From Poteriospumella lacustris (lineage: Eukaryota; Sar; Chrysophyceae; Chromulinales; Dinobryaceae), in assembly GCA_008000375.1 (NCBI GenBank), contig SMOI01000024.1, positions 124,001-188,000 on the forward strand: 64,000 bases of DNA, given 5' to 3'. Shown in pieces: positions 46,281-56,468 of this stretch. Under the pieces are notes generated by a model. That model saw only the letters and a list, made by a program, of their open reading frames with translations. It was not told the origin of the DNA and searched no databases. The translations under genes and the position numbers were made by a program. Every line of letters begins with the position of its first letter. Position 1 is the stretch's first letter.

Positions 46281-46972
46281 GTCGTCGCTGCCGGACCAGT
46301 ACCACGGCGACTCGCGGTGGGTGTCGGAGACGGACGAACAGGTCCGTGCTCGGTACGTGGCGGTGCCCGACGGCAACACGTGGGCCAGTCGTGTCCGTCG
46401 CCATTTGTCGCTGGGCGCCGTGGTGCTGCACGAGAGTCTCTTCGTCGCGTGGTGGCAGGACCGCGTGCGGCCGTTCGTGGAGTACGTGCCGCTTCCGGTG
46501 GAGCGGTCGCTGCAGGGGCTCACCGACGTGCTGCACTGGCTGCAGTCGCACGGCGACGAAGCGGAGGCGATCGCCCGACGCGGTCGCGAGGCGGCGGTGA
46601 CGCGGCTTCGTGACGTGGACGCGGAGGTGTACACACTGTTGGCGCTGATGGAGTACGCCGCGCTGTGTCGGTACTGCCGCTGGTGACGCCAGTGACGTGC
46701 TGTCTGCAGCGCTGAGAGGGGAATGAGCAGAGCGACTTAGGTTACATCCTCCGCCGCGTGCGGACGCTGCTGTGCCGCTGCTGCAGAGACGTGCGCAGTC
46801 GGTGATCGCGTCGAGCGGACTGGTGCTCTTGCTCGCTCACCGTGTCTTGCCAGTGAAGCTCGGGTTCGCCGTCTCCTCAGCGAGGACGGTGTGCAAATGC
46901 GCCACCAGCGCCGCGGTGGTCTCGTCCGCTGACGCGAAGGAGAACCGGAACTGGATCTGCCACCAGATCTGC
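42975..46972 (-). pseudogene. Six orphan CCA-enzyme C-terminal fragments
   Basis: Located at 42975-43110, 43745-43880, 44515-44650, 45291-45426, 46067-46202 and 46837-46972. Each repeats the last 45 or so codons of the CCA-adding enzyme, including its TGA. Each faces a GT90 fragment across the 150-bp spacer. Confidence 0.9.
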
Positions 46973-47019
46973 GACCATCGACGTGAACATCAGCGACACG
47001 GTGCGGCGCCCCGCGTGGC

Positions 47020-47050
<31 letters not shown>

Positions 47051-47456
47051 GTCGTCGCTGCCGGACCAGTACCACGGCGACTCGCGGTGGGTGTCGGAGA
47101 CGGACGAACAGGTCCGTGCTCGGTACGTGGCGGTGCCCGACGGCAACACGTGGGCCAGTCGTGTCCGTCGCCATTTGTCGCTGGGCGCCGTGGTGCTGCA
47201 CGAGAGTCTCTTCGTCGCGTGGTGGCAGGACCGCGTGCGGCCGTTCGTGGAGTACGTGCCGCTTCCGGTGGAGCGGTCGCTGCAGGGGCTCACCGACGTG
47301 CTGCACTGGCTGCAGTCGCACGGCGACGAAGCGGAGGCGATCGCCCGACGCGGTCGCGAGGCGGCGGTGACGCGGCTTCGTGACGTGGACGCGGAGGTGT
47401 ACACACTGTTGGCGCTGATGGAGTACGCCGCGCTGTGTCGGTACTGCCGCTGGTGA
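43111..47456 (+). pseudogene. Six orphan GT90 C-terminal fragments
   Basis: Located at 43111-43594, 43881-44364, 44651-45140, 45427-45916, 46203-46686 and 46973-47456. Each repeats about 160 codons of the GT90 C-terminus and its TGA. The frame is open upstream into antisense CCA sequence, but no ATG precedes the GT90 part. They lack the signal anchor and most of the enzyme, so they are unlikely to make active protein. Confidence 0.9.
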
Positions 47457-47606
47457 CGCCAGTGACGTGCTGTCTGCAGCGCTGAGAGGGGAATGAGCAG
47501 AGCGACTTAGGTTACATCCTCCGCCGCGTGCGGACGCTGCTGTGCCGCTGCTGCAGAGACGTGCGCAGTCGGTGATCGCGTCGAGCGGACTGGTGCTCTT
47601 GCTCGC

Positions 47607-49908
47607 TCACCGTGTCTTGCCAGTGAAGCTCGGGTTCGCCGTCTCCTCAGCGAGGACGGTGTGCAAATGCGCCACCAGCGCCGCGGTGGTCTCGTCCGCT
47701 GACGCGAAGGAGAACCGGAACTGGATCTGCCACAAGATCTGCGCCTCCATCAGCTTACCCATGACGGGACCCTTTGCTTGGAGATGGCGCTGAAGCGCTC
47801 CTCCGTCCAACAGCGGCTTCATCAACCAGATGTCGCGGAGACGGTGGGCGTCGATCGCTTGAACGAACGTGGCGAACCGGTCCAGCACCATGACCAACAC
47901 CGACGGTGTTCTCGACGGGTCGCTGGGCGACAAGAACGACTGCAGCTGGGCGAAGCAATCATCAGCAGCTCCTTCCAGTCGCGACGCGGTGTCATATGGT
48001 CGGTACAACGGAGTGAACCCGGGTCGGTGACGGTGGATCCATGCGAGCACGAACCCCCAGGCGACAACGAGCGCGTCCTCCCATCGCTCTTTCACTGAGC
48101 GCAGCCAGTGAGCGACCGACAGTATGTCCAAACGAGATCCTAAGACTGTCTCTGCGCGATAGTTCGCGATGTAATCAGTCACGGAAACGTGCTCGAAGGC
48201 GACAATCGCTTGCGGTTGGTCCAACTGTAACAGCTCCAGTAACGAGAACACCGCATCGAGCACCACCTGGCAGCCCTTTGCGGTGTGGTTATCCATCTTC
48301 AATTGCTCGCGCAAGATGCGCTCCGATAAAGACAGGTCCTTTGGTACATGTTGCTGCTGGTGCTGCTGTCCTTTCTTTCCACCACCACTTGGCGCAGTGG
48401 GAGGAGCCACCTGTACTTCCTGGATGGTGATGCCTCCAGCTACCGCCAGCAAACTCGACCAGAAGAGGATCTTGACGTTGTTCTCCGCCTCGCAATGGCT
48501 GTTAAGATCGGCATTGACATCGGTGAGGTCAGCGCCGCGACATTGCCAAGCCAAATGCTGGCGCAAGGCGAGAATCCAATGCGAATCAGATGAGGATGCC
48601 AGTGGACTCGCCTGGAACTTGTGTCGCAGTAAGGCCTGCACCCACATGGTCACCTCCACCGACATGCTCATCCAACATGGCCAGTTCAGGCATCCATCAG
48701 AACACGTTGCGAGTTCCTTCGAATGAAATTGGTATTCCCGACAGGCCGCGCACTGCTGCAACTCTGTTCCTGACGCCTCGTCGAACCAGAGGGCGCACAG
48801 CGGATGGCAGTACCGCGAGACACGATAATGGGGAATGGGAGCAGTGTTAGTGGATCCAGACGCGCTGCCGTCAGCTGACAGGTACAAGTGCAGCGGCAAA
48901 CAGACGTCCAGCATTCCCAGGTCATGGAGCAACACCGCAGAGAGGGCGGGACGGGCATGGCTGTGCTGCAGCATCCCGTCGATTTCTTTGCAGACGCGCT
49001 CGCGACTGACCTTGTGCTGCATGGCAACACGAATCACTTCCTGTCGAGCGGCAGCAATCAGCGACCAGTCCAATGTATAATTCAAACGACTGGCGAATCG
49101 AATAGCGCGCAGCACACGCAGCGGATCGTCGTGGAACGTCACATCAGCAGGTAGAGGGGTGCACAGCAACCCTGCTTGAAGATCTTTGACACCGCGGCCG
49201 GTGAAATCTTCGACGCAGCCGTCGTTGATGTTGTAAAACAAGGCGTTGATGTTGAAGTCTCTGTTGTTACGAGCGAGATGAGGCGTTGGCGACGAATCTG
49301 TTCACAGTCAATGCGATAGTTTACCTGCGAAGCGCATCCTCCAATGCTGTACCAACGCGAATTTCAGGGATCCTCGTATCTGCAGTCAGATAATGTGGCA
49401 GTTAGGCGGTCTCCACGAAACAAATGCAGGGAAATGAAGTCCACAGGCCCCTTACCAGAGTAAGTTTCTGCACGCAGATGAACACAATCGATCTCGAAGC
49501 CTAGAACTCGCAAGTTCGCAGTCTCCAAGTGTTTCGATTGGTCGGGATTCGCCTGTAACAATTCGTTAGATCTGCCGTGTCTGTGAAGATGCTAGACAAT
49601 GCTGTTCTCACCATAATCACTGCAATGGTTCGTGTTTCCATGCCCAACGATTGCAAATATGCATTCACCCCGTTGGCGAACTCAATGCCAGACTGATCGT
49701 CCAGCGCAATGTCGATATCATTGCTATCCTTTTGCAATATGCGATCACGGACCCATCCTCCAGCCACTCGAAGAGTGCTATTCTTTCCGTTGAATGCCAC
49801 CGACTTAAGCAGCAACTCGAACAGTTGCTGTTCCTCCGCAGTTAAATGCAGTTGCAATCCAGGCACTCGAGCAGCGACTGGATCTGCGACTGCTCCAAAG
49901 GCGGACAT
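47607..49908 (-). CDS. CCA-adding tRNA nucleotidyltransferase
   Basis: Four exons (49908-49612, 49552-49456, 49380-49326, 49260-47607) with GT-AG introns of 59, 75 and 65 nt give 700 residues from the ATG at 49908. The class II nucleotidyltransferase head has GGWVRDRILQKDSNDIDIALD, the metal-binding site. Then come HLETANLRVLGFEIDCVHLR, the flexible-loop region and DALRRDFNINALFYNI spanning the last intron. The ATP/CTP-selecting neck follows (DDPLRVLRAIRFASRL). The enzyme adds or repairs the 3' CCA of tRNAs. At 700 residues it is longer than the usual 400 to 550, with extra sequence in the C-terminal half, including a Gly/Gln-rich insert. Its 3' end is duplicated in the tandem array, but this copy is whole. 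DNMT2, another tRNA enzyme, lies upstream on the same strand. Confidence 0.93.
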
Positions 49909-50475
49909 ACTGTTCTTCAACTGTTATAAACAAAGCCACACGAATCTAAATGGTTCACCGAACTGAACACAATCACACGAACTGAACACAACAGTCCACA
50001 AAAAAAACACCGTTGGATCGAACGTCTCCAACCTTTGATGGAATCAAATTGAAATGTGATTTGTGAGTGGTTCCGCGTCCCAGCAGTGCACGGCCGCCTC
50101 GTCCTCCTTCGTTTCCTTCACGTCCTTTGCACGCCTGCAAAGACATGAAAGAGGACGTGAAAAAAATCCTCGTCGTCTTCCACTCACAGCGACGAGCGAC
50201 GAGCGACGAGAGAAAAAGGCGTTTCAAAGTTGACACTACCCCATTGTGGTGTTGTTCGATGATCTTACCAAGCATCGATTACCAGAATAGCATCCTGATC
50301 TTGGCCTTCTATTGTCATAATATGATTGAGGAAGGTTTGTTGCTACTTGGGACGCATTTTTCCTTAAAATTCTCTCAAACGATCACACACATATAACGGG
50401 GTTACAGCAGTGGAGGCGCAGTGTCTGAGTGTTACAATGACGCGCCCATCGTTCACCGCGGTCACGATGATGATG
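49909..50475. other. Intergenic spacer
   Basis: This lies between the DNMT2 3' end and the CCA-enzyme start, both on the minus strand. It has short GACGAGCGAC repeats at about 50190-50215. No gene is supported. Confidence 0.4.
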
Positions 50476-53175
50476 CTATCGCAGCGCTGACCAATGCTCG
50501 TTCTCAAACAGACATCGCATCACCAATCGCACGACAGCCACATTGACGCTATTGCCGATGCAGCCCCACTGATGCTGCAGCGACATCGACGTCGGAAACG
50601 CGAAACTCGTCGGGAATCCGAACAACAGCAGCAACTCGTTCGGATGGAACATCCGCAGCTTGCCATACTGCTCAGGCAATCGAAGTCTGTCGACTTCTGC
50701 GCCGCTGCCGGTAGATTCACCAATAGAGAGACAGGAGCCCGCGCTGTGGTCCACCCGCTTGCCGTACCCCTTCGTGAAGCAGTACGTCAACCGGTCGCGA
50801 ATCGTCACGATCGACAGATTCTTTCCCGCCCACGACGACGTCAAAATATCGCGCGAAATCAACAACTTTTCAACCGTTTCCGGTGACTGATTCACCGCGG
50901 CATAGCGTTCGCCAAGGACGTCTTCGATGGGTACCGCCCCGCGGGTCGTGGCCGCGTCGTGTGCCAATGTCGATGGCACTTGGGCCAACTTGTACAACGA
51001 CTGGTCCGCCAATTCTTCCGCTTCATTGTCGTCGTCGTCCTCCTCCTCCTCTTCGTCAGCACCTTTGTCGCCTCCGGTGGCAGAGGTGGCCACCGCCGTC
51101 GTCGACGTCGCTTTCTCCGCTGCAGCTGCTGCTGCGGCAGTTGTTGGCGCACTCGCTGCCACGACCCGCTGCATGAACTTCATTTCCTCTGACGCCTCGC
51201 TTAGATCCTTCGCTTGTGAATAACCAGCAGCATCACCGAGGCTGCGAGGTACTCGGTCACCACCGCCCGTCATTCCTGCGTCAAAGCGCGCCACGCAGTA
51301 ATACCGCGTGCGAGAATTGGGCAAACCGACGGTCTTGTCCGGCGACAAGAGAAACTCGTGGAAACGATACTGGCAACGGAACAGGACTTGGCACCACAGC
51401 GTATGCATTTTGGACCCGAGGAATCCCTGCACGTTCTCCACCATGATATACCGTGGCATGTATTGGATGTTGAGCAAGAGCGTCATCAGGTGGTAGAGTC
51501 CCTGGGACCGAGTGTCTTTGTCATCCAACCGACGCGCATTGCGGGTCCGTGTGAATGGTTGACAAGGTGGACTCATGGTCCAGATATCTGCCGCATTGTT
51601 GGCGGCTTGCACAGTCAGGTGTTGGACGAGCATCGTCCGTAAGTGCGAAGAGGACACGTGGGACGGCTGCGACAGCGCCTCTGGGCGATCGTGGAAGTTG
51701 TAGTTATAGACCTGGAAGAATGACAGGACAGATGAGAACTATGCCAGGTGAGACACAGACAAGAGCCGATGCTCATTGTACCTGATTGGCAATCGTACTG
51801 CAGTCGAAGGCGGTGAGACTCGTGATGGGCACACCGTCGACCTCGTCTGGCAGACCCAACCGCATGCCGCTGTAGAACACGAATCGCGACGAAGACGCGG
51901 TCAAACGATACACCCCCAACTGGCGAATGCCTTCACAACGTACCCGATGCCACTGAAGAACTCGAACACACGCCATCCCTCGCCATCTTTCCGTTGCGAA
52001 GGACGGCGGGCAGTGTCCGTCGGGTGCTCCCCCGCTGTCACTTGGGACGCGTCCAATTGGTAGCGGGATCGCTTCACGCCCCGATAGTAATGGCGATCTT
52101 TGATCGTGGAAAGTGTGAGTTTACGAATGAACAGCTTGTCGTCCTATCTCCGTGCGTTAGAGTTAGTGAGAGGGATGTAAGGTAGGTGGGCGATGGTTCG
52201 GTCGACGAACCTCTGAGAATGCCGCACCCAGTCCGAGTAAGGCACACAGCTTCTCCATACAGGCGGTGACTGATAACTCCAATTCTTCTCCTCGCGTCGT
52301 TAGGGAAGCCGTGGCATCCGTTCCTGGAGACGATATGGTCATCGAGAATCGTCCGGTCTCCGACGCCAGACGCTGCACGGCCGAGTCAAACACCCCCGGC
52401 ACAAGAATTGCATCGAACCGGCACATCAAAACGATGATGATAAATGCTTCGGCTGCGTTGATCGATGCTACGTCGTTGGCTACAGCATCACAGTACAAAC
52501 GCACGGAATCATCTTCTTTGAGTTGCTCGCAAATGAAGTTGACGACCTGCACCAAAGAGAGTCAAAGATCGACGGTTAGCTCGATGGAATAGACCTCAAA
52601 CGTGGAGGGAGAGCAATACATACCATCTTCTTCATAGAGGGCAGCCGAGAAAGCTGAAGAGAGAACGATTCTTGAGCCAATAAGAATGTTCCATCGCGCT
52701 GACGGACCCGGAAGAATGACTCTGACGCCTTCCTCTTCTTTCCTTCTGACGCGTCGGACCCGTCTTCCGGAAACAAGTGATCGATGATCTTTCCTGAAGA
52801 GATAGGGTCGACAGTGATCACTTTTGGCTCCTGCTGTCCTTCATAACGCGTCGCACTGACAGCATCGACAAACTCAACCTTGACCATTCCTTGCCTGAAA
52901 AACACAACTTCGAAGTTTAATTTATGTTTCCACAGCAGAATACCATTAAATACATGTAATTACACTGACATATGCCTTCGCTTCCTGCAGATCTTTGACA
53001 ACAGACATCGAAATAGGCGCTCGAATTCGATCCAATCGACGGACGAAGCGATGGCTGACGAACGAATCGAACACGACGACGACGACAGCTTCGCCCGTTT
53101 CAACATCGGCACCCTCCGCAGCTCTGCCGCCCGTTGGGATCTTCGATGAGCTGAGAGCTGTGCCTTTTCATTCAT
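50476..53175 (-). CDS. DNMT2: DNMT2-type tRNA (cytosine-5) methyltransferase with long N-terminal extension
   Basis: Six exons are modelled: 53175-52964, 52894-52624, 52546-52211, 52143-51944, 51869-51782 and 51711-50476. All phases agree and the product is 780 residues. The methyltransferase starts near residue 325 with FEFFSGIGGMRLGL (motif I, split by an intron) and TAFDCSTIANQVYNYNF. Motif IV is SPPCQPFTR (catalytic Cys), motif VI is MVENVQGF, and CFTKGYGK is the DNMT2-specific CFT motif. A poly-Ala/acidic insert lies in the target-recognition region. DNMT2 methylates C38 of tRNA-Asp and some others. No in-frame ATG exists between the exon at 52143 and motif I, so translation must begin upstream, in exons I do not recognise. 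A shorter start at 52887 is possible. The donor after 52211 (GTTCGT) is weak. Confidence 0.8.
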
Positions 53176-53334
53176 TATGATATCACAGAGGTGTGTATTC
53201 ACAACTCAGTTGATTGTTTGATCTCAGTGGATTGAGGAGATTGCCTTGCCTCTTCTCGTCAGCGTTTCGTTCACTTTTTCCCCCTTCTGTCGAATCGACT
53301 TGCCAAACTGCAGCAGCACAAGTAAAGAGCAAAA
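53176..53334. promoter_or_regulatory. Divergent promoter between DNMT2 and a small coiled-coil gene
   Basis: Only 159 bp separate the two modelled start codons on opposite strands. It contains a T/C-rich stretch on the plus strand (53236-53290). Confidence 0.4.
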
Positions 53335-53862
53335 ATGAATCGAAGTCCAGGCCGAGCGACTGCGTCGGCTTCCAAGCCCAACAAAAGCAACCCAAATGCT
53401 GTAATTCAAACACGTGAGTTGCAACATTCACCGCCGCGCCTCGTGCGAATTTCGTTTGACGAATTAGATGTGCTGTGATCTTGATAATGCTGCAGAATTG
53501 CAAATGCTACGAGCAGAACAAGAAAAGTAAGATTTACGGTCAATGAAATGCTTTTGATTGCTCTATTAATTGGGGCTATCTGTAGGACGATATCGGACAT
53601 TGTGTCTCTGGAGCAAGAGAAGCAGTCCATTCTGGAGGTCCGTTGGCCGTGCGTTGCTCGCGCTTGCTGTCATTCTAATTGTTTTGTGACCTTTTGAAAC
53701 GTATAGATTCTCCCCAAAGTCTACTATGAGCTGGACCAACTGCGGCTCAAAATCGAAGACAACACCAAAGAGCTGTTGACCTACGAAAACGCTATCGAAG
53801 AAATCGAGAAGAGCTACGGCAACTTCCTCTTCTCCCCCGACTTCTTCAACCAGGAGGAATAA
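53335..53862 (+). CDS. Small coiled-coil protein, possibly SSNA1/DIP13-like
   Basis: Four exons (53335-53413, 53496-53526, 53586-53637, 53707-53862), with introns of 82, 59 and 69 nt, give 105 residues. The second exon is only 31 nt. The third donor is GTCCGT, weaker than the others. Phases agree throughout. After a basic, Ser/Asn-rich start the protein is one long helix with heptads (QMLRAEQEKTISDIVSLEQE, then YYELDQLRLKIEDNT) and ends ESYGNF-like aromatic residues and FFNQEE. Size and the two helical halves recall the microtubule protein SSNA1/DIP13, but similarity by eye is weak. Prefoldin-like or other small coiled coils are alternatives. It converges on ATG10. Confidence 0.6.
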
Positions 53863-54000
53863 AACCAAGTATGAAATATGGAAACAGTATTAATTATGGG
53901 AACGGTATATCTTCAATTACGGTGTAAATGCCTGCTGTAAAGGCAACGATTGCGTGATATATAAACCTGGGGTACTCTGGGGTTTGCAACGGCCATTGAG

Positions 54001-54828
54001 TCACCTCTTTATCCGACGTAGCTCTGCTTGTACCAACTGGAACAGTCGCGGGGGCATAGGCTTGCTTAAAGAGGATAGAAGCTTGCTCATCCACCAGAGA
54101 AAAGGAGACGCAGCGGCGTCGCCTTCTATGGTCGATACGGTTTCGTACAGACGGGCGGAGTCACAGACGTGCTGCGTGAGCACGGGCGTCCACGACAAGG
54201 GATGGACGCCAACCATCCACATTCCATACTCGTACTTCGTATGGTCTAGTTTCTGCTCAACTGCCGTCGTGGTCGAGTCTAGAACCGGATCGATGAGAGG
54301 GAGAATGCCCTTGAGAAACTTGCAGTCGACACTGGAGCCATTGTGCTTGTCCCACAGGGTCAGATACGGCACTGGGGCTTGGAAGGTCTCATCGTAGAAA
54401 ACTTCGACTCTACCACAGCAGACGAAGGTGGGGTCTAATTCGGCAGAATGGGCGGAGCCTTGTACGGTGTGGGTATCCAGAGACAGCTCAGAACTGACCC
54501 CGAAGTCGTCTTCCAACTCTGTTGCGCGGATCGCCTTTCGTACTGGCCGAAATTCACATTCAAGAACAAGCGCTTGACCTTCATCGTGACGAGTCTGCAT
54601 CGCAGGTCATGGTGAGAAGAGCAATATGCAGTGAAGACGTTGGGCTATTTGAAGTTTACCAGGCTGATGTCGAGGCCAAGAGCACGGGAATCGACCTCTC
54701 CTACAGCTTGAGCTGCCTATCATTGACGAAGGAAAATGAAAGCGATCAAATGTAATTTAGAAAGCACTTCGGCAAAGTACCTTCGCGAAGAGCGTGATTT
54801 CCTCCTCGAATGCGGACCGAGACAACAT
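54001..54828 (-). CDS. ATG10: ATG10, E2-like enzyme of the ATG12 conjugation system
   Basis: Exons 54828-54781, 54716-54660 and 54594-54001, all joined in phase 0 over 64- and 65-nt introns, give 232 residues. The N-terminus MLSRSAFEEEITLFAK has the LSRxxFE pattern of ATG10. The core reads VEVFYDETFQAPVPYLTLWD (the Y-x-x-x-Y/F-x-x-P-V strand), and the active-site block is HPLSWTPVLTQHVC, with the catalytic Cys at about residue 179. The C-terminal helix LLSSLSKPMPPRLF is also typical. ATG10 takes ATG12 from ATG7 and passes it to ATG5 during autophagosome formation. An Asp/Ser-rich insert lies near residues 60-85. The first two exons are short and inferred from splice signals and family fit. 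Confidence 0.82.
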
Positions 54829-55146
54829 TTTCCCACTTCCTACTGCTGGTGATCAACTATGCATAACAAGACCCCACTGTGTCAAATAGGTAGTGGCTAG
54901 CAAGAGAATTGTCAGTTGGAACAAGGCAGATCGCCAAAAGCCAATGATGATGGGAGACATCAGCACACTGAAATTTGAAACGGCCGTCTCCGGTCTGGGA
55001 CTCCCACTCGACAACAAAGAAATACCAAACAGAAGGAACAAAACCAGCAGAACAGCAGAATACCAAATAGAATACATCAATACAACACAATTGCATTCGA
55101 CGTATTGTAGATACGATCACTATAGACATCACCACCATTTGCCCCA
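54829..55146. other. Divergent promoter region
   Basis: This lies between ATG10 (minus) and the first DUF285 gene (plus). It is A/C-rich on the plus strand, with no gene seen. Confidence 0.4.
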
Positions 55147-56468
55147 ATGAGGATTTCATCACAAACACTCTCGTGCCACAAACAATCTGCGGACAGACCG
55201 ATCGCCAGGGTGATGGATTTGTGTTTGTTCCGCGTGGTGAACGAGCGTTGTGGAGGTCGCGCGTTGCCGTTTGGGATTCGACAACTCATCAAGGACTATG
55301 TATGTTCGTCGTTCGACAAAGATACACTCCGGGAGGCTGTTCAACTGTGGTGTACAGAACGACCGCCCGACAGCAGTTCGGCGACATAAACGATTGGGAC
55401 GTGAACAAGGTGACCAATATGGCCAAACTCTTCCAAGATACCGACTTTGACGATTGCATCGATCGTTGGGACGTTCGACATGTGACATCGATGAGTGGGA
55501 TGTTCGCCTGTGCCGCAGAGTTCAACCAGTCGTTGGACGGCTGGGATGTGCGTCGTGTCACAACAATGAGTAGAATGTTTGACGAAGCCTCCTCTTTCAA
55601 CCAGCCGTTATTGTCGTGGAATGTGAGTCAGGTCACTGATATGAATGCCATGTTCCGGCTCGCCTCGTCGTTTAACCAGCCATTGCACACGTGGGATGTC
55701 CGTTGCGTTACCACGATGAATCTAATGTTCCGCGGTGCCTCAGCGTTTAACCAACCGTTGGATAGCTGGGATGTGAGTCGAGTATCGTTGATGTCATGGA
55801 CGTTCACAGGTGCCTCGTCGTTCAACCAGTCGTTGAACACCTGGGATGTGGGTCGAGTGACAATCATGAATTCCATGTTTGCATATGCGTCGTCATTCAA
55901 TCAACCGTTGTCTTCGTGGAATGTGGGTCAGGTGACAAGTATGAATTCCATGTTTCTAGGAGCTGTATCGTTCAACCAGCCGATATCCACTTGGGATGTG
56001 AGCCAGGTCACGAATATGAGTGGAGTGTTTTCGGATGCCTCGTCGTTTAATCAGTCGATAAACACATGGAATGTGAGTCAGGTCACGAACATGACTAGTC
56101 TGTTTCACGGGGCCTCTTCGTTCAACCAGCCGTTGAACTCGTGGGATGTGGGCCTTGTTACGGACATGAGTCGTATGTTCTACGGAGCCGTATCGTTCAA
56201 CCAGCGGTTATCGGCGTGGGATGTACGAAGTGTCGCTGATATGAGTCATATGTTTAATGGGGCCACATCGTTCAATCAACCATTGTCGACTTGGAATGTG
56301 AGTAACGTGACGGAGATGAGTTATATGTTCAACGGAGCGACGGCTTTCAACCAGCCGCTATCGTCGTGGGATGTGCGAAAATGGGTTGCAGTGCGAGGTA
56401 TGTTGGACGGAGCGGTGTCTTACAATCAGCCGTCGGATGTCTCGTTAGTTCGGCGGATCAAACGATGA
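55147..56468 (+). pseudogene. DUF285/BspA-like repeat protein, copy 1, frame-broken
   Basis: The ATG at 55147 opens a frame with a conserved N-terminal module (MDLCLFRVVNERCGGRALPF, then GIRQLIKDY and TLREAVQLWC). It stops at 55389. The repeat domain continues in another frame from about 55365 (GDINDWDVNKVTNMAKLF) to the TGA at 56468. Copy 2 at 58153 carries both parts in one frame, so copy 1 has a net frameshift of about four bases near 55360-55380. The repeat part has about 15 units of 25 residues with the core FNQPLxxWDVSxVTxMxxMF. This family forms surface leucine-rich-type repeats in bacteria and protists. The last unit is degenerate. No signal peptide is seen. A very short intron at the break is not excluded but has no clear splice sites. 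Confidence 0.78.

Larger units (their letters stand above)
42341..47743. repeat. Seven-copy tandem array of a 770/776-bp unit built from two convergent gene ends
   Basis: Units start at 42341, 43111, 43881, 44651, 45427, 46203 and 46973. Units 4 and 5 are 776 bp, the others 770 (unit 7 is 771 to its edge). Each unit holds the last 484 to 490 nt of the GT90 coding region (plus), a 150-bp spacer, and about 136 nt of the 3' end of the CCA-enzyme coding region (minus). Units differ by few changes. Units 4 and 5 have a 6-nt longer Ser-codon tract. Units 3 and 4 have ACGTACGC where the others have ACGTGCGC. Units 6 and 7 share GTGAAGCTC and GCTGACGCG. The unit junction (ATCTGCG next to ACCATCGACG) differs from both flanking genes, which diverge exactly there. 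Confidence 0.97.

Noticed and set aside
42910-47383. Repeated frames of about 200 codons in other phases across the tandem array
   Set aside because: They are shadows copied with each unit. They lack ATG starts and match neither parent gene frame.
42341-47743. CRISPR-like or transposon array
   Set aside because: Units are long, contiguous, without spacers or terminal repeats, and are made of host gene ends.
53050-53148. Short plus-strand ATG frame rich in Asp (32 codons)
   Set aside because: It is antisense to the first modelled exon of the DNMT2 fusion, which joins downstream exons in correct phase.
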